Positions 1-5,440 of a DNA stretch of 5,853 nt are shown here, piece by piece. Every line of letters starts with the position of its first letter. The stretch's first letter is position 1. The DNA comes from an uncultured Eubacteriales bacterium (GTDB lineage: Bacteria > Bacillota > Clostridia > Oscillospirales > Acutalibacteraceae), in assembly GCA_934444695.1 (NCBI GenBank), contig CAKSDF010000121.1, positions 1 through 5,853 of the forward strand, read 5' to 3'. Position numbers and translations under genes: made by a program. The notes beneath the pieces were generated by a model. It was not told the DNA's origin. It made no database searches and saw nothing but the letters and a program-made list of their open reading frames with translations.

Positions 1-474
1 AAGGAAGGTCTGTCCGAAAATTCCGGTCTTGTCGGCGATGGGAAGATATGATTTGTATGCCTTACCGGTTTCGAGCAGGGATATGGATCCGCTTTCGCCG
101 AAAAAGTTGAGCAGCGATCCGCCGAAGAAGTTTCCGATACCGACGCCGAAGGTTGTCAGCGCAAGGCCGGTAACATTCTGATTTGCACGAAGAGATATGG
201 TCAAAAAGCTGTATATAAGCGAGAGAATGACCGCTCCCGCAAGGCAGGAAAAGAAGGAAATGAGAATGCAGAGAATGGGCACAGGATTTTCGGTGGAATG
301 CTCGTAAAGGTATCCGCCGATTATGCCGGAAATGCCGCCCACATACATAATTCCGGGAATTCCGAGGTTAAGGTTGCCGCTCTTTTCGGTGATGATCTCA
401 CCGGTTGCGCCGAAAAGCAGGGGAATACCCTGAATAATTGCGGCGTTGATGAAGGTCATAATTGTTGAAAACAT
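1..474 (-). CDS. ABC importer permease 2, NupQ/YufQ-like (3' end cut by the window edge)
   Basis: Inner-membrane permease of a nucleoside-type ABC importer; it would form the substrate channel together with the neighbouring permease. The first 158 residues are visible, reading without a stop from ATG at 474 to the left edge. Residues 22-50 carry the family hallmark: a GATGEIITEKSGNLNLG segment (22-38) followed by PGIMYVGG (40-47), as in BPD_transp_2 family permeases. A second conserved patch, RANQNVTGLALT, is at 96-107. Hydrophobic stretches near residues 5-24, 40-57, 64-91 and 101-119 look like membrane helices. The start is supported by AGGAGG at 485-490, 10 nt upstream, and by the TGATG junction in which the ATG shares one base with the stop of permease 1. 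Full-length relatives are usually about 300-320 residues, so roughly half is missing here because of the window edge, not because of damage. Family assignment is strong; substrate is inferred from the operon. Confidence 0.93.
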   Translation of the reverse strand, partial: MFSTIMTFINAAIIQGIPLLFGATGEIITEKSGNLNLGIPGIMYVGGISGIIGGYLYEHSTENPVPILCILISFFSCLAGAVILSLIYSFLTISLRANQNVTGLALTTFGVGIGNFFGGSLLNFFGESGSISLLETGKAYKSYLPIADKTGIFGQTFL

Positions 475-1586
475 CAGCCGATTACCTCCTTTTTGTCCTT
501 TTTGCGGAAGTTGATTTTATAGTTAATGAAAAATTCACATCCGATTATGAAAAAGAGGATTATGCCGGTTAAAATATCCGAAACGCTTTCGTTAAGACGG
601 AAGGTGGTGGCGATTTCTCCGGCACCCTTCTGAAGGAAAACAATGAGGAAGGAGGTTATAACCATAAGAATGGGGTTGAATTTAGCGAGCCATGAAACCA
701 TAATTGCCGTAAATCCCATTCCGCCGGCCAGGTTTTTGGAGATGGTGTGGTTTGTGCCCGATACAAGCAGGAATCCCGCCAGTCCGCAAAGTCCGCCCGA
801 CAGCACCATTGTGCGGATGATGACCTTTTTAACATTGATTCCGATGTATCTTGCGGTGTTTTCGCTTTCACCCACAACCGAGATCTCGTATCCGTGCTTG
901 CTGAATTTAAGGTAGATAAACATAACGATGGTGATAACCACAACGATGAGTATGTTTAAAAGATATTTCTGACCGAAAAGGGAAGGAAGCCAGCCGGCCT
1001 CGGTGGACTGATTGATAACGCCCATAACATTGGAGCCGCTCGGTACCCACACCATAATGAAGAAGGATACAAGCTGCATTGCAACATAGTTCATCATAAG
1101 GGTAAAGAGGCTTTCGTTTGTTCCCCATTTTGCCTTGAAAACAGCGGGGAGCACGCCCCACAGTATACCGGCAAGAATGCTTGTTATAACCATTATAATG
1201 ATGAGCAAAAGGGGAGGCATACTGTCCTTAACATAAAACATACATGCCGCCGAAGCGAGTCCGCCCACAAGCACCTGACCCTCGGCGCCCAGGTTCCAGA
1301 ACCGCATTTTAAAGGCGGGAGTGACGGCCAGAGAGATGATAAGCAGCATCGCGAGGTTTTGGAACATTGTCCACATTTTGCGGTTGCTTCCGAAGCTTCC
1401 GTCAAACATACTTTCGTATACCTTAAGAGGATTGAGCTTTGTCAGCACCACGATAACCAGTGCCGAAACAATAAGGGCTGCCACAATGGCCGCCGCGCGG
1501 ATCAGCCAACCCTTCCACCAGGCGATTCCCGATCTTTTGGTAATGTGGATAAGAGGCTCTTTAACAGATTTCTTGGTCTTTTCCAT
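474..1586 (-). CDS. ABC importer permease 1, NupP/YufP-like
   Basis: Inner-membrane permease, 370 residues, which fits the family length. A basic cytoplasmic N-terminus (1-30) is followed by a first helix at about 31-49, then further hydrophobic segments near 75-91, 98-118, 124-150, 160-180, 208-227, 258-277, 291-319 and 335-355. The motif FWNLGAEGQ (96-104) and the segment TNESLFTLMMNY (156-167) are hallmarks of BPD_transp_2 permeases for nucleosides and sugars. The segment GESENTARYIGIN (239-251) is the likely cytoplasmic coupling loop that touches the ATPase. The C-terminus is a lysine/arginine-rich tail, consistent with a cytoplasmic location. The start is set by AGGAGG at 1594-1599, 7 nt upstream of the ATG. 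That ATG overlaps the ATPase stop by one base (TAATG), so translation of the two genes is probably coupled. The stop in turn overlaps the start of permease 2. Substrate (purine nucleoside or base) is inferred from the adjacent BMP lipoprotein and xpt. Confidence 0.95.
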   Translation of the reverse strand: MEKTKKSVKEPLIHITKRSGIAWWKGWLIRAAAIVAALIVSALVIVVLTKLNPLKVYESMFDGSFGSNRKMWTMFQNLAMLLIISLAVTPAFKMRFWNLGAEGQVLVGGLASAACMFYVKDSMPPLLLIIIMVITSILAGILWGVLPAVFKAKWGTNESLFTLMMNYVAMQLVSFFIMVWVPSGSNVMGVINQSTEAGWLPSLFGQKYLLNILIVVVITIVMFIYLKFSKHGYEISVVGESENTARYIGINVKKVIIRTMVLSGGLCGLAGFLLVSGTNHTISKNLAGGMGFTAIMVSWLAKFNPILMVITSFLIVFLQKGAGEIATTFRLNESVSDILTGIILFFIIGCEFFINYKINFRKKDKKEVIG

Positions 1587-3295
1587 TATCTATCCTCCTC
1601 TTTCTGATCAGCGGCCGTTTGATCGGCTGCAGTGTCTGCGGCGCCGGCAAAATCGACGATATCATCGGTCTCTGCCCCATCAATTGTATCGACTGCATCG
1701 GTTTTATCGGTTGTATCAATTGAATCACCGCTGCCGGTTTCGTCTGCGCTTCCGTCATCGGCCGTTTCGTCCTGCGGATGGGAATATTTCGATTTAGTCA
1801 TAAGCAGGCCGATCTCGCCCTTTGTGGTATGTCTTCCGTCCACAATGCCTGTAACCGAGCCGCCGCCGATAACAAGAATACGGTCACAAAGCTCAAGCAG
1901 CACGTCCAGATCCTCGCCCACGAATATGACCGCCACGCCGCTTTCTTTCTGGGCGTTTAAGAGGTTATATATGGTGTAGGACGAGTTGATATCGAGTCCT
2001 CGAACGGGGTAGGCCGCCATAAGAACGCTTGGAGCAGCGGCAATCTCACGTCCCACAAGTACCTTCTGAACATTACCGCCCGAAAGACGGCGGACAGGCG
2101 TCTGTGCGCTTGGAGTGACCACCTCAAGCTGTTCGATTATATTCTCGGCAAGGGTTTTAGGCTTTTTTCTCGAAAGGAACATGGACTTGCCCTTGTTATA
2201 GCTGCGCAGCATCATATTGTCGATGATGTCCATATTTCCCACAAGGCCCATTCCCAGTCTGTCCTCGGGGACAAATGAAAGGCGCACGCCGAGATTTCTG
2301 ATCTGCAGCGGGGTTTTATCTCTTAAATCCTCAACCCTGCCGGTTTTGGGATCATTATAAATGATTTCGCCCGAGTCGATGTGCTGAAGGCCGGCGATGG
2401 CTTCCAGCAGCTCTCTCTGGCCGCTTCCGGCGATTCCGGCAATACCGAGAATTTCTCCCGAGTTTGCATAGAAGGAAACGTCGTTAAGCAGCTTAACACC
2501 GTCCCGGCTGATGCAGTTGATGTGCTTGACTTCAAGGCGCTTTTGGGGATTTTTCGGAAGGCTTCTTTCGATGTTAAGGTCAACCTTTTTGCCGACCATC
2601 ATTTCGGTCAGCTGATCGTTGTTTGTTTCGCTTGTGTTGACCGTTCCGATGTATTCGCCCTTGCGGAGCACCGATACGCGGTCGGAAATTGCCATAACCT
2701 CGTGGAGCTTGTGGGTGATGATGATTATGGCCTTGCCGTCCTCCTTCATACGTCTTAAAACCGCAAAGAGCTTTTGCGTTTCCTGTGGAGTGAGAACGGC
2801 AGTAGGCTCGTCCAGAATGAGAATGTTGGCGCCGCGATAGAGCACCTTTATGATTTCCACCGTCTGCTTTTCCGAAACCGACATTTCATAGATCTTTTTG
2901 TTGGGATCGATCTCAAAGCCGTATTTTTTGCTTATTTCGGCAACCTTTTTGGCGGTATTTTTAATGTCGTATTTTTCGTCGAGTCCCAAAACGATGTTTT
3001 CGGCCGCCGTGAAAATGTCCACCAGTTTAAAATGCTGATGAATCATTCCGATTTTGTAGTCGAAAGCGTCTTTTGGCGAGCGAATAACGACCTCTTTACC
3101 GTCGATGAAGATGTGGCCTTCATCGGGGAAGTATATTCCCGAGATCATATTCATAAGGGTGGTCTTTCCGCTGCCGTTTTCACCCAGCAGCGAAAGAATT
3201 TCGCCGTTTTTAACCGAAAGGTCAACATTATGATTGGCAACCACACTGCCGAACCTTTTGGTAATGCCGCGAAGCTCGATTGCAACATTGTCCAT
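1586..3295 (-). CDS. ABC importer ATPase with two nucleotide-binding domains, NupO/YufO-like
   Basis: Cytoplasmic ATPase that would energise the importer, 569 residues, two fused ABC domains. Domain 1 has Walker A GENGSGKT (38-45), Q-loop Q87 in HQHF, a signature reading SVSEKQ (139-144), Walker B ILILDEP (158-164) and switch histidine H195. Domain 2 is degenerate: its Walker A reads GIAGSGQRE (287-295) with no P-loop lysine, its Walker B region reads VLMAAYPVRGLD (424-435) without the Asp-Glu pair, and its switch position (about 460) has no histidine, but its signature LSGGN (404-408) is intact. A degenerate second domain is known for RbsA/MglA/YufO-type fused ATPases. Relatives end at about residue 500-515; here a 69-residue acidic tail follows. 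The start is backed by AAGGAGAG at 3301-3308, 5 nt before the ATG. The gene lies 143 bp downstream of the lipoprotein gene and overlaps permease 1 by one base. Confidence 0.95.
   Translation of the reverse strand: MDNVAIELRGITKRFGSVVANHNVDLSVKNGEILSLLGENGSGKTTLMNMISGIYFPDEGHIFIDGKEVVIRSPKDAFDYKIGMIHQHFKLVDIFTAAENIVLGLDEKYDIKNTAKKVAEISKKYGFEIDPNKKIYEMSVSEKQTVEIIKVLYRGANILILDEPTAVLTPQETQKLFAVLRRMKEDGKAIIIITHKLHEVMAISDRVSVLRKGEYIGTVNTSETNNDQLTEMMVGKKVDLNIERSLPKNPQKRLEVKHINCISRDGVKLLNDVSFYANSGEILGIAGIAGSGQRELLEAIAGLQHIDSGEIIYNDPKTGRVEDLRDKTPLQIRNLGVRLSFVPEDRLGMGLVGNMDIIDNMMLRSYNKGKSMFLSRKKPKTLAENIIEQLEVVTPSAQTPVRRLSGGNVQKVLVGREIAAAPSVLMAAYPVRGLDINSSYTIYNLLNAQKESGVAVIFVGEDLDVLLELCDRILVIGGGSVTGIVDGRHTTKGEIGLLMTKSKYSHPQDETADDGSADETGSGDSIDTTDKTDAVDTIDGAETDDIVDFAGAADTAADQTAADQKEEDR
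1589..1795 (-). other. Acidic low-complexity C-terminal extension of the ATPase
   Basis: This stretch encodes residues 501-569 of the ATPase, after the point where family members normally end (GLLMT, 496-500). It contains 22 Asp/Glu against about 5 Lys/Arg and is otherwise mostly Ala, Thr, Gly and Ser, with recurring D-T/D-A units such as DTTDKTDAVDTIDG. It is predicted to be disordered. The DNA is repetitive at short range: ATCAATTG and ATCGGT-like units recur between about 1660 and 1735. The reading frame stays open to the permease junction, and permease 1's Shine-Dalgarno (1594-1599) lies inside its last codons, so a frameshift artefact is unlikely. Function unknown. Confidence 0.8.
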
Positions 3296-3338
3296 AAAAT
3301 CTCTCCTTGAACAAAGCTTGATTTTTAATTCTCAGAGC

Positions 3339-3371
3339 AGTGTATCAAAAACAAAAGGGGACAGATACACT
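3339..3371. repeat. 8-bp inverted repeat in the lipoprotein-ATPase gap
   Basis: AGTGTATC at 3339-3346 and GATACACT at 3364-3371 are perfect inverted copies separated by 17 bases. In the minus-strand transcript they could form an 8-bp stem with a long loop, just downstream of the terminator-like hairpin and about 44 nt before the ATPase start. No U-tract follows, so it is not an intrinsic terminator by itself. It could be an mRNA-stabilising or processing element, a protein operator, or chance. The arm nearer the ATPase also contains a -35-like TTGATA (3343-3348 on the minus strand) without a convincing -10. Confidence 0.45.
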
Positions 3372-3376
3372 CCTAT

Positions 3377-3424
3377 GAAAATTAAAAGAAAGTATAGGCG
3401 GAGTGAAAAACCGCTCCGCCTATA
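3377..3424 (-). terminator. Intrinsic terminator / attenuator after the binding-protein gene
   Basis: The arms at 3393-3405 and 3412-3424 form a 13-bp stem (11 perfect pairs TATAGGCGGAG/CTCCGCCTATA, then one mismatch and one more pair on the minus strand) with a 6-base loop. In the direction of transcription it starts 15 nt after the lipoprotein stop, is preceded by an A-tract, and is followed by a pyrimidine-rich tail, CTTTCTTTTAATTTT (3392-3378). On the plus strand the same hairpin pairs slightly better (G-U in place of the mismatch) and runs into T6, so it could work in both directions, although no plus-strand gene is seen. Because the ATPase and permease genes follow on the same strand without a convincing promoter, partial read-through is likely. 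That would give more transcript for the binding protein than for the transporter. Confidence 0.8.
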
Positions 3425-3438
3425 ACCTTTTTTAGAAA

Positions 3439-4644
3439 TTACTCGCTGATACCGTCGATGTATTTGATGTCGAAGTAAGGAGCGGATCTGTAAGTGGACT
3501 CCTTGAATTCGCCGTCCTTAACAACCTCGGTCTCGGGAACGAAGTCGCCTGCATCGTCAACGTCGGCAAGATAAGTGGTAAGCTCTTTGCCTTCAACGGT
3601 GAAATTCTTGGTGTCATAAACCTTGAGCTCGCCGGATTCAAGCTTAGCCTTGACTTCCTCGATCTTCTCTTTGGTTCCGGGAGCAGCAACCTTCTCGTTG
3701 AGCTCGGTAAGAGCAACATAGCCTTCGGCCATGGTTCCGCACTTATCGGTGGGGATCTCTTCACCCTTCTGGGTGCTTTCGATTATAAGCTTGAAGTAAG
3801 GGGACCAGTCGATCTTGGAGGAAATGAGAGCGGTGTTGGGTCCCATGGAGATGGTGCTGATGTTGTATGCAACGTTGGGAACGCCCTTTTCTTCGCAGGC
3901 CTTGGGAGCGCCTTCGGAGTCGGCGTGCTGGCTGATGAGAACGCAGCCGTTGTTGATGAGGTTGAGAGCAGCTTCTCTTTCGAGAGCAATGTCAAACCAG
4001 GAGTTGGTGTATGTAACCTTCATGGTAGCCGAGGGGCAGATGGAACGTGCGCCGAGGTAGAAGGAAGTCATACCCGAAACAACCTCTGCATAGTTGAAAG
4101 CTCCGACATAACCGATAACAGCCTTGTCAGCGGTGATGGTGCCTTCCTCGATCATCTGATTGAGCTTCATACCTGCGGCAACGCCGGCGAGATAACGGCC
4201 CTGATAGATGTCTGCGAAAGCATTATGGAAGTTGGCGAGCTTCTCGGTGTGAGCCTTGGTGCCGGTGGCGTGGCAGAACTGAACATCCTTAAATTCTTTA
4301 GCAGCCTGAAGAATATAAGATTCGTGACCGAAGGAATCGGCAAAAATAACATTGCATCCCTTGTCAACAAGCTCTGCGGCAGCGGTGTAGCAGGAATCGT
4401 CCTCTCCGATGTTGGTCTTGATGAGAACCTGATCGTCGGTAAGATTCAGCTCTTTCTGTACGCTTTTGAGTGCCTGGATGAAGTTGTTGTCGTAGGTGGA
4501 GTTTTCGTCGTGAAGGCAGATAAGACCGATCTTGAAATCTGCAGCCTTAGTGTCATCCTTGTCGTCTCCGGTTGTCTTGCTGCCGCAGGAAGCGAAAGCC
4601 GCTACCATAACGACTGCAAGAAGCAGTGCTAAAATCTTTTTCAT
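3439..4644 (-). CDS. BMP/PnrA-family substrate-binding lipoprotein of a purine nucleoside-type ABC importer
   Basis: Extracytoplasmic binding protein, 401 residues, which would deliver ligand to the permeases encoded downstream. A lipoprotein signal is visible: MKK, a hydrophobic core (4-18) and the lipobox FASC with Cys20 as the lipidated residue, then a polar linker rich in Asp, Lys and Thr (21-35). The mature part starts with FKIGLIC (37-43), the first beta strand of the fold. Family hallmarks are VIGYVGAF (176-183), the AEVVSGMTSFYLGAR stretch (186-200), TNSWFD (213-218) and ISQHADSEGAPKACEEKGV (237-255). BMP-family proteins such as T. pallidum PnrA and B. subtilis NupN bind purine or other nucleosides; the exact ligand cannot be read here. 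The start is supported by GGAGG at 4655-4659, 10 nt upstream. The gene lies 43 bp after xpt with no terminator between, and is followed by the hairpin at 3393-3424. Codons favour AAC, TTC, ATC, GAC and AAG, suggesting strong expression. Confidence 0.93.
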   Translation of the reverse strand: MKKILALLLAVVMVAAFASCGSKTTGDDKDDTKAADFKIGLICLHDENSTYDNNFIQALKSVQKELNLTDDQVLIKTNIGEDDSCYTAAAELVDKGCNVIFADSFGHESYILQAAKEFKDVQFCHATGTKAHTEKLANFHNAFADIYQGRYLAGVAAGMKLNQMIEEGTITADKAVIGYVGAFNYAEVVSGMTSFYLGARSICPSATMKVTYTNSWFDIALEREAALNLINNGCVLISQHADSEGAPKACEEKGVPNVAYNISTISMGPNTALISSKIDWSPYFKLIIESTQKGEEIPTDKCGTMAEGYVALTELNEKVAAPGTKEKIEEVKAKLESGELKVYDTKNFTVEGKELTTYLADVDDAGDFVPETEVVKDGEFKESTYRSAPYFDIKYIDGISE

Positions 4645-4687
4645 CTTTTTGTTTCCTCCAAAAATTTTTTATTCTCCAAAGCCGCCG

Positions 4688-5257
4688 TCAAGCCAGTTCA
4701 AACTTTCCCTGTCCGAGAGATTTAACGACCGCTAAAGATTCAAGCCTGATTCCCAGGTCGCGGATCTTCTTTCCGCCTTCCTGGAAGCCTTTTTCGATGA
4801 CTATTCCCACGCCTTCAACCTTTGCGCCGGCCTGATTAGCAAGGTCGATAAGACCTAAAGCAGCGTTGCCGTTGGCGAGGAAATCGTCGATAATAAGTAC
4901 CCGATCACTTGAAGTAAGGTACTGCTTGTCCACTGTGACGTCGTAATAAACGCCTTTGGTGAAGGAATAAACCTTGGTGCTGTATTTGTCGGGGCTTAAG
5001 TTTTTGTGGTTTCCTTTTTTTGCAAAAACAACAGGCACAGTAAAATGCTGCGCTGCGGCGCAAGCTATTCCTATGCCTGATGCTTCTATTGTAAGTATTT
5101 TATTTATTTTTTGCTCATTAAACAGACGGTAAAATTCTTTACCGATTTCGCAGAGCAACCCCGTGTCTATCTGGTGGTTGAGAAAACTGTCTACCTTAAG
5201 AATGTCGTCTCCGACGACTCTTCCGTCTTTAAGAATTCGCTGTTTAAGCAGATCCAT
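4688..5257 (-). CDS. xpt: Xanthine phosphoribosyltransferase
   Basis: Cytoplasmic purine-salvage enzyme: xanthine + PRPP gives XMP + diphosphate, feeding GMP synthesis. The protein has 189 residues from ATG at 5257, close to Bacillus Xpt (194). KVDSFLNHQ (21-29) is an Xpt hallmark, TIEASGIG (56-63) forms part of the active-site region, and VLIIDDFLANGNA (120-132) is the PRPP-binding motif of type I phosphoribosyltransferases. IVIEKGFQ (152-159) and RLESLAVVKSL (171-181) also match the family. A longer in-frame start (TTG at 5272) would add five residues, but the ATG aligns with the N-terminus of known Xpt and has GGGTGA 5 nt upstream, so I prefer it. It is the first gene after a sigma-A promoter and is followed after 43 bp by the binding-protein gene, so it probably heads the operon. 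The adenine phosphoribosyltransferase alternative is unlikely given the KVDSFLNHQ motif. Confidence 0.96.
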   Translation of the reverse strand: MDLLKQRILKDGRVVGDDILKVDSFLNHQIDTGLLCEIGKEFYRLFNEQKINKILTIEASGIGIACAAAQHFTVPVVFAKKGNHKNLSPDKYSTKVYSFTKGVYYDVTVDKQYLTSSDRVLIIDDFLANGNAALGLIDLANQAGAKVEGVGIVIEKGFQEGGKKIRDLGIRLESLAVVKSLGQGKFELA

Positions 5258-5262
5258 ATCTC

Positions 5263-5268
5263 TCACCC
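5263..5268 (-). promoter_or_regulatory. Ribosome binding site of xpt
   Basis: GGGTGA on the minus strand ends 5 nt before the ATG at 5257-5255. Its GGTGA part pairs with the 16S rRNA tail but it is weaker than the AGGAGG sites of the downstream genes. It supports the ATG start over the in-frame TTG at 5272, which lies just upstream of this site. Confidence 0.6.
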
Positions 5269-5269
5269 A

Positions 5270-5281
5270 CAAAACAAAATC
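5270..5281 (-). repeat. Direct repeat copy 2 (GATTTTGTTTTG), in the xpt leader
   Basis: Exact copy of the 12-mer at 5317-5328, same orientation, 47 bp apart. This copy is in the short 5' leader directly upstream of the xpt ribosome binding site. The sequence is T-rich, so chance similarity is possible; its placement would suit a regulator-binding pair. Confidence 0.45.
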
Positions 5282-5301
5282 TAAATGAAAAGTACACCTA
5301 T

Positions 5302-5330
5302 AGTATATTTTAAATTCAAAACAAAATCAA
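5302..5330 (-). promoter_or_regulatory. Sigma-A-type promoter of the xpt operon
   Basis: The -35 box TTGATT (5330-5325) and the -10 box TATACT (5307-5302) are separated by exactly 17 nt in AT-rich DNA. Each box matches four or five of six consensus positions. Transcription would start at about 5298-5295, giving a leader of about 40 nt before the xpt ATG. No other equally good pair is seen in the gap. The leader is too short for a purine riboswitch. Confidence 0.75.
5317..5328 (-). repeat. Direct repeat copy 1 (GATTTTGTTTTG), overlapping the xpt -35 box and spacer
   Basis: Twelve bases identical to 5270-5281 in the same orientation. This copy overlaps the -35 hexamer and the spacer of the predicted promoter, a position where a bound protein would block RNA polymerase. 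It may be an operator half, or a chance repeat in low-complexity DNA. Confidence 0.45.
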
Positions 5331-5391
5331 GACCACAAAATATATTTCTTTAATAATCTATCTTTTGTATAAATTTTGTTGCGTCCATCGA

Positions 5392-5412
5392 GTCTTTCTT
5401 TAAAGAAATGAC
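5392..5412. repeat. Short palindrome between the acidic protein gene and xpt
   Basis: TTTCTTTAAAGAAA (5395-5408) is a perfect 14-bp palindrome, extended by GTC and GAC flanks at 5392-5394 and 5410-5412 with one bulged base. It lies about 30 bp after the stop of the acidic protein gene and about 62 bp upstream of the xpt -35 box. It has no loop and no T-run after it, so it resembles a binding site more than a terminator. Significance uncertain. Confidence 0.35.
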
Positions 5413-5440
5413 AAATAACGGGGCGGTATATCGGCCCATA

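Noticed and set aside
643..1607. Several short frames on both strands inside the permease gene
   Set aside because: All overlap a full-length permease with clear family motifs, and none has its own ribosome binding site or recognisable product.
3320..3348. Separate promoter for the ATPase-permease genes
   Set aside because: TTGATA at 3348-3343 is a fair -35 box, but at 15-18 nt spacing only poor -10 candidates such as TAAAAA or AAAAAT are found. It remains possible but is not supported.
3925..4632. Long plus-strand open frame (235 residues) opposite the lipoprotein gene
   Set aside because: It lies wholly antisense to a clear BMP-family gene with lipobox and family motifs. It has no recognisable motif and no good ribosome binding site, and is a by-product of the biased codon use of the real gene.
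4645..4687. Terminator or promoter between xpt and the lipoprotein gene
   Set aside because: The 43-bp gap holds an AAAAATTTTT palindrome and the ribosome binding site, but no GC-rich stem and no promoter pair; co-transcription is the simplest reading.
5258..5272. TTG at 5272 as the start of xpt
   Set aside because: It would add only MWVRD, places the GGGTGA site inside the gene, and does not match the N-terminus of known Xpt proteins, which aligns from the ATG at 5257.
5420..5440. Terminator after the acidic protein gene (GGGC/GCCC pairing)
   Set aside because: Only four GC pairs close a 9-base loop, and the following sequence is merely mildly T-rich, with no real T-run. Too weak to call.
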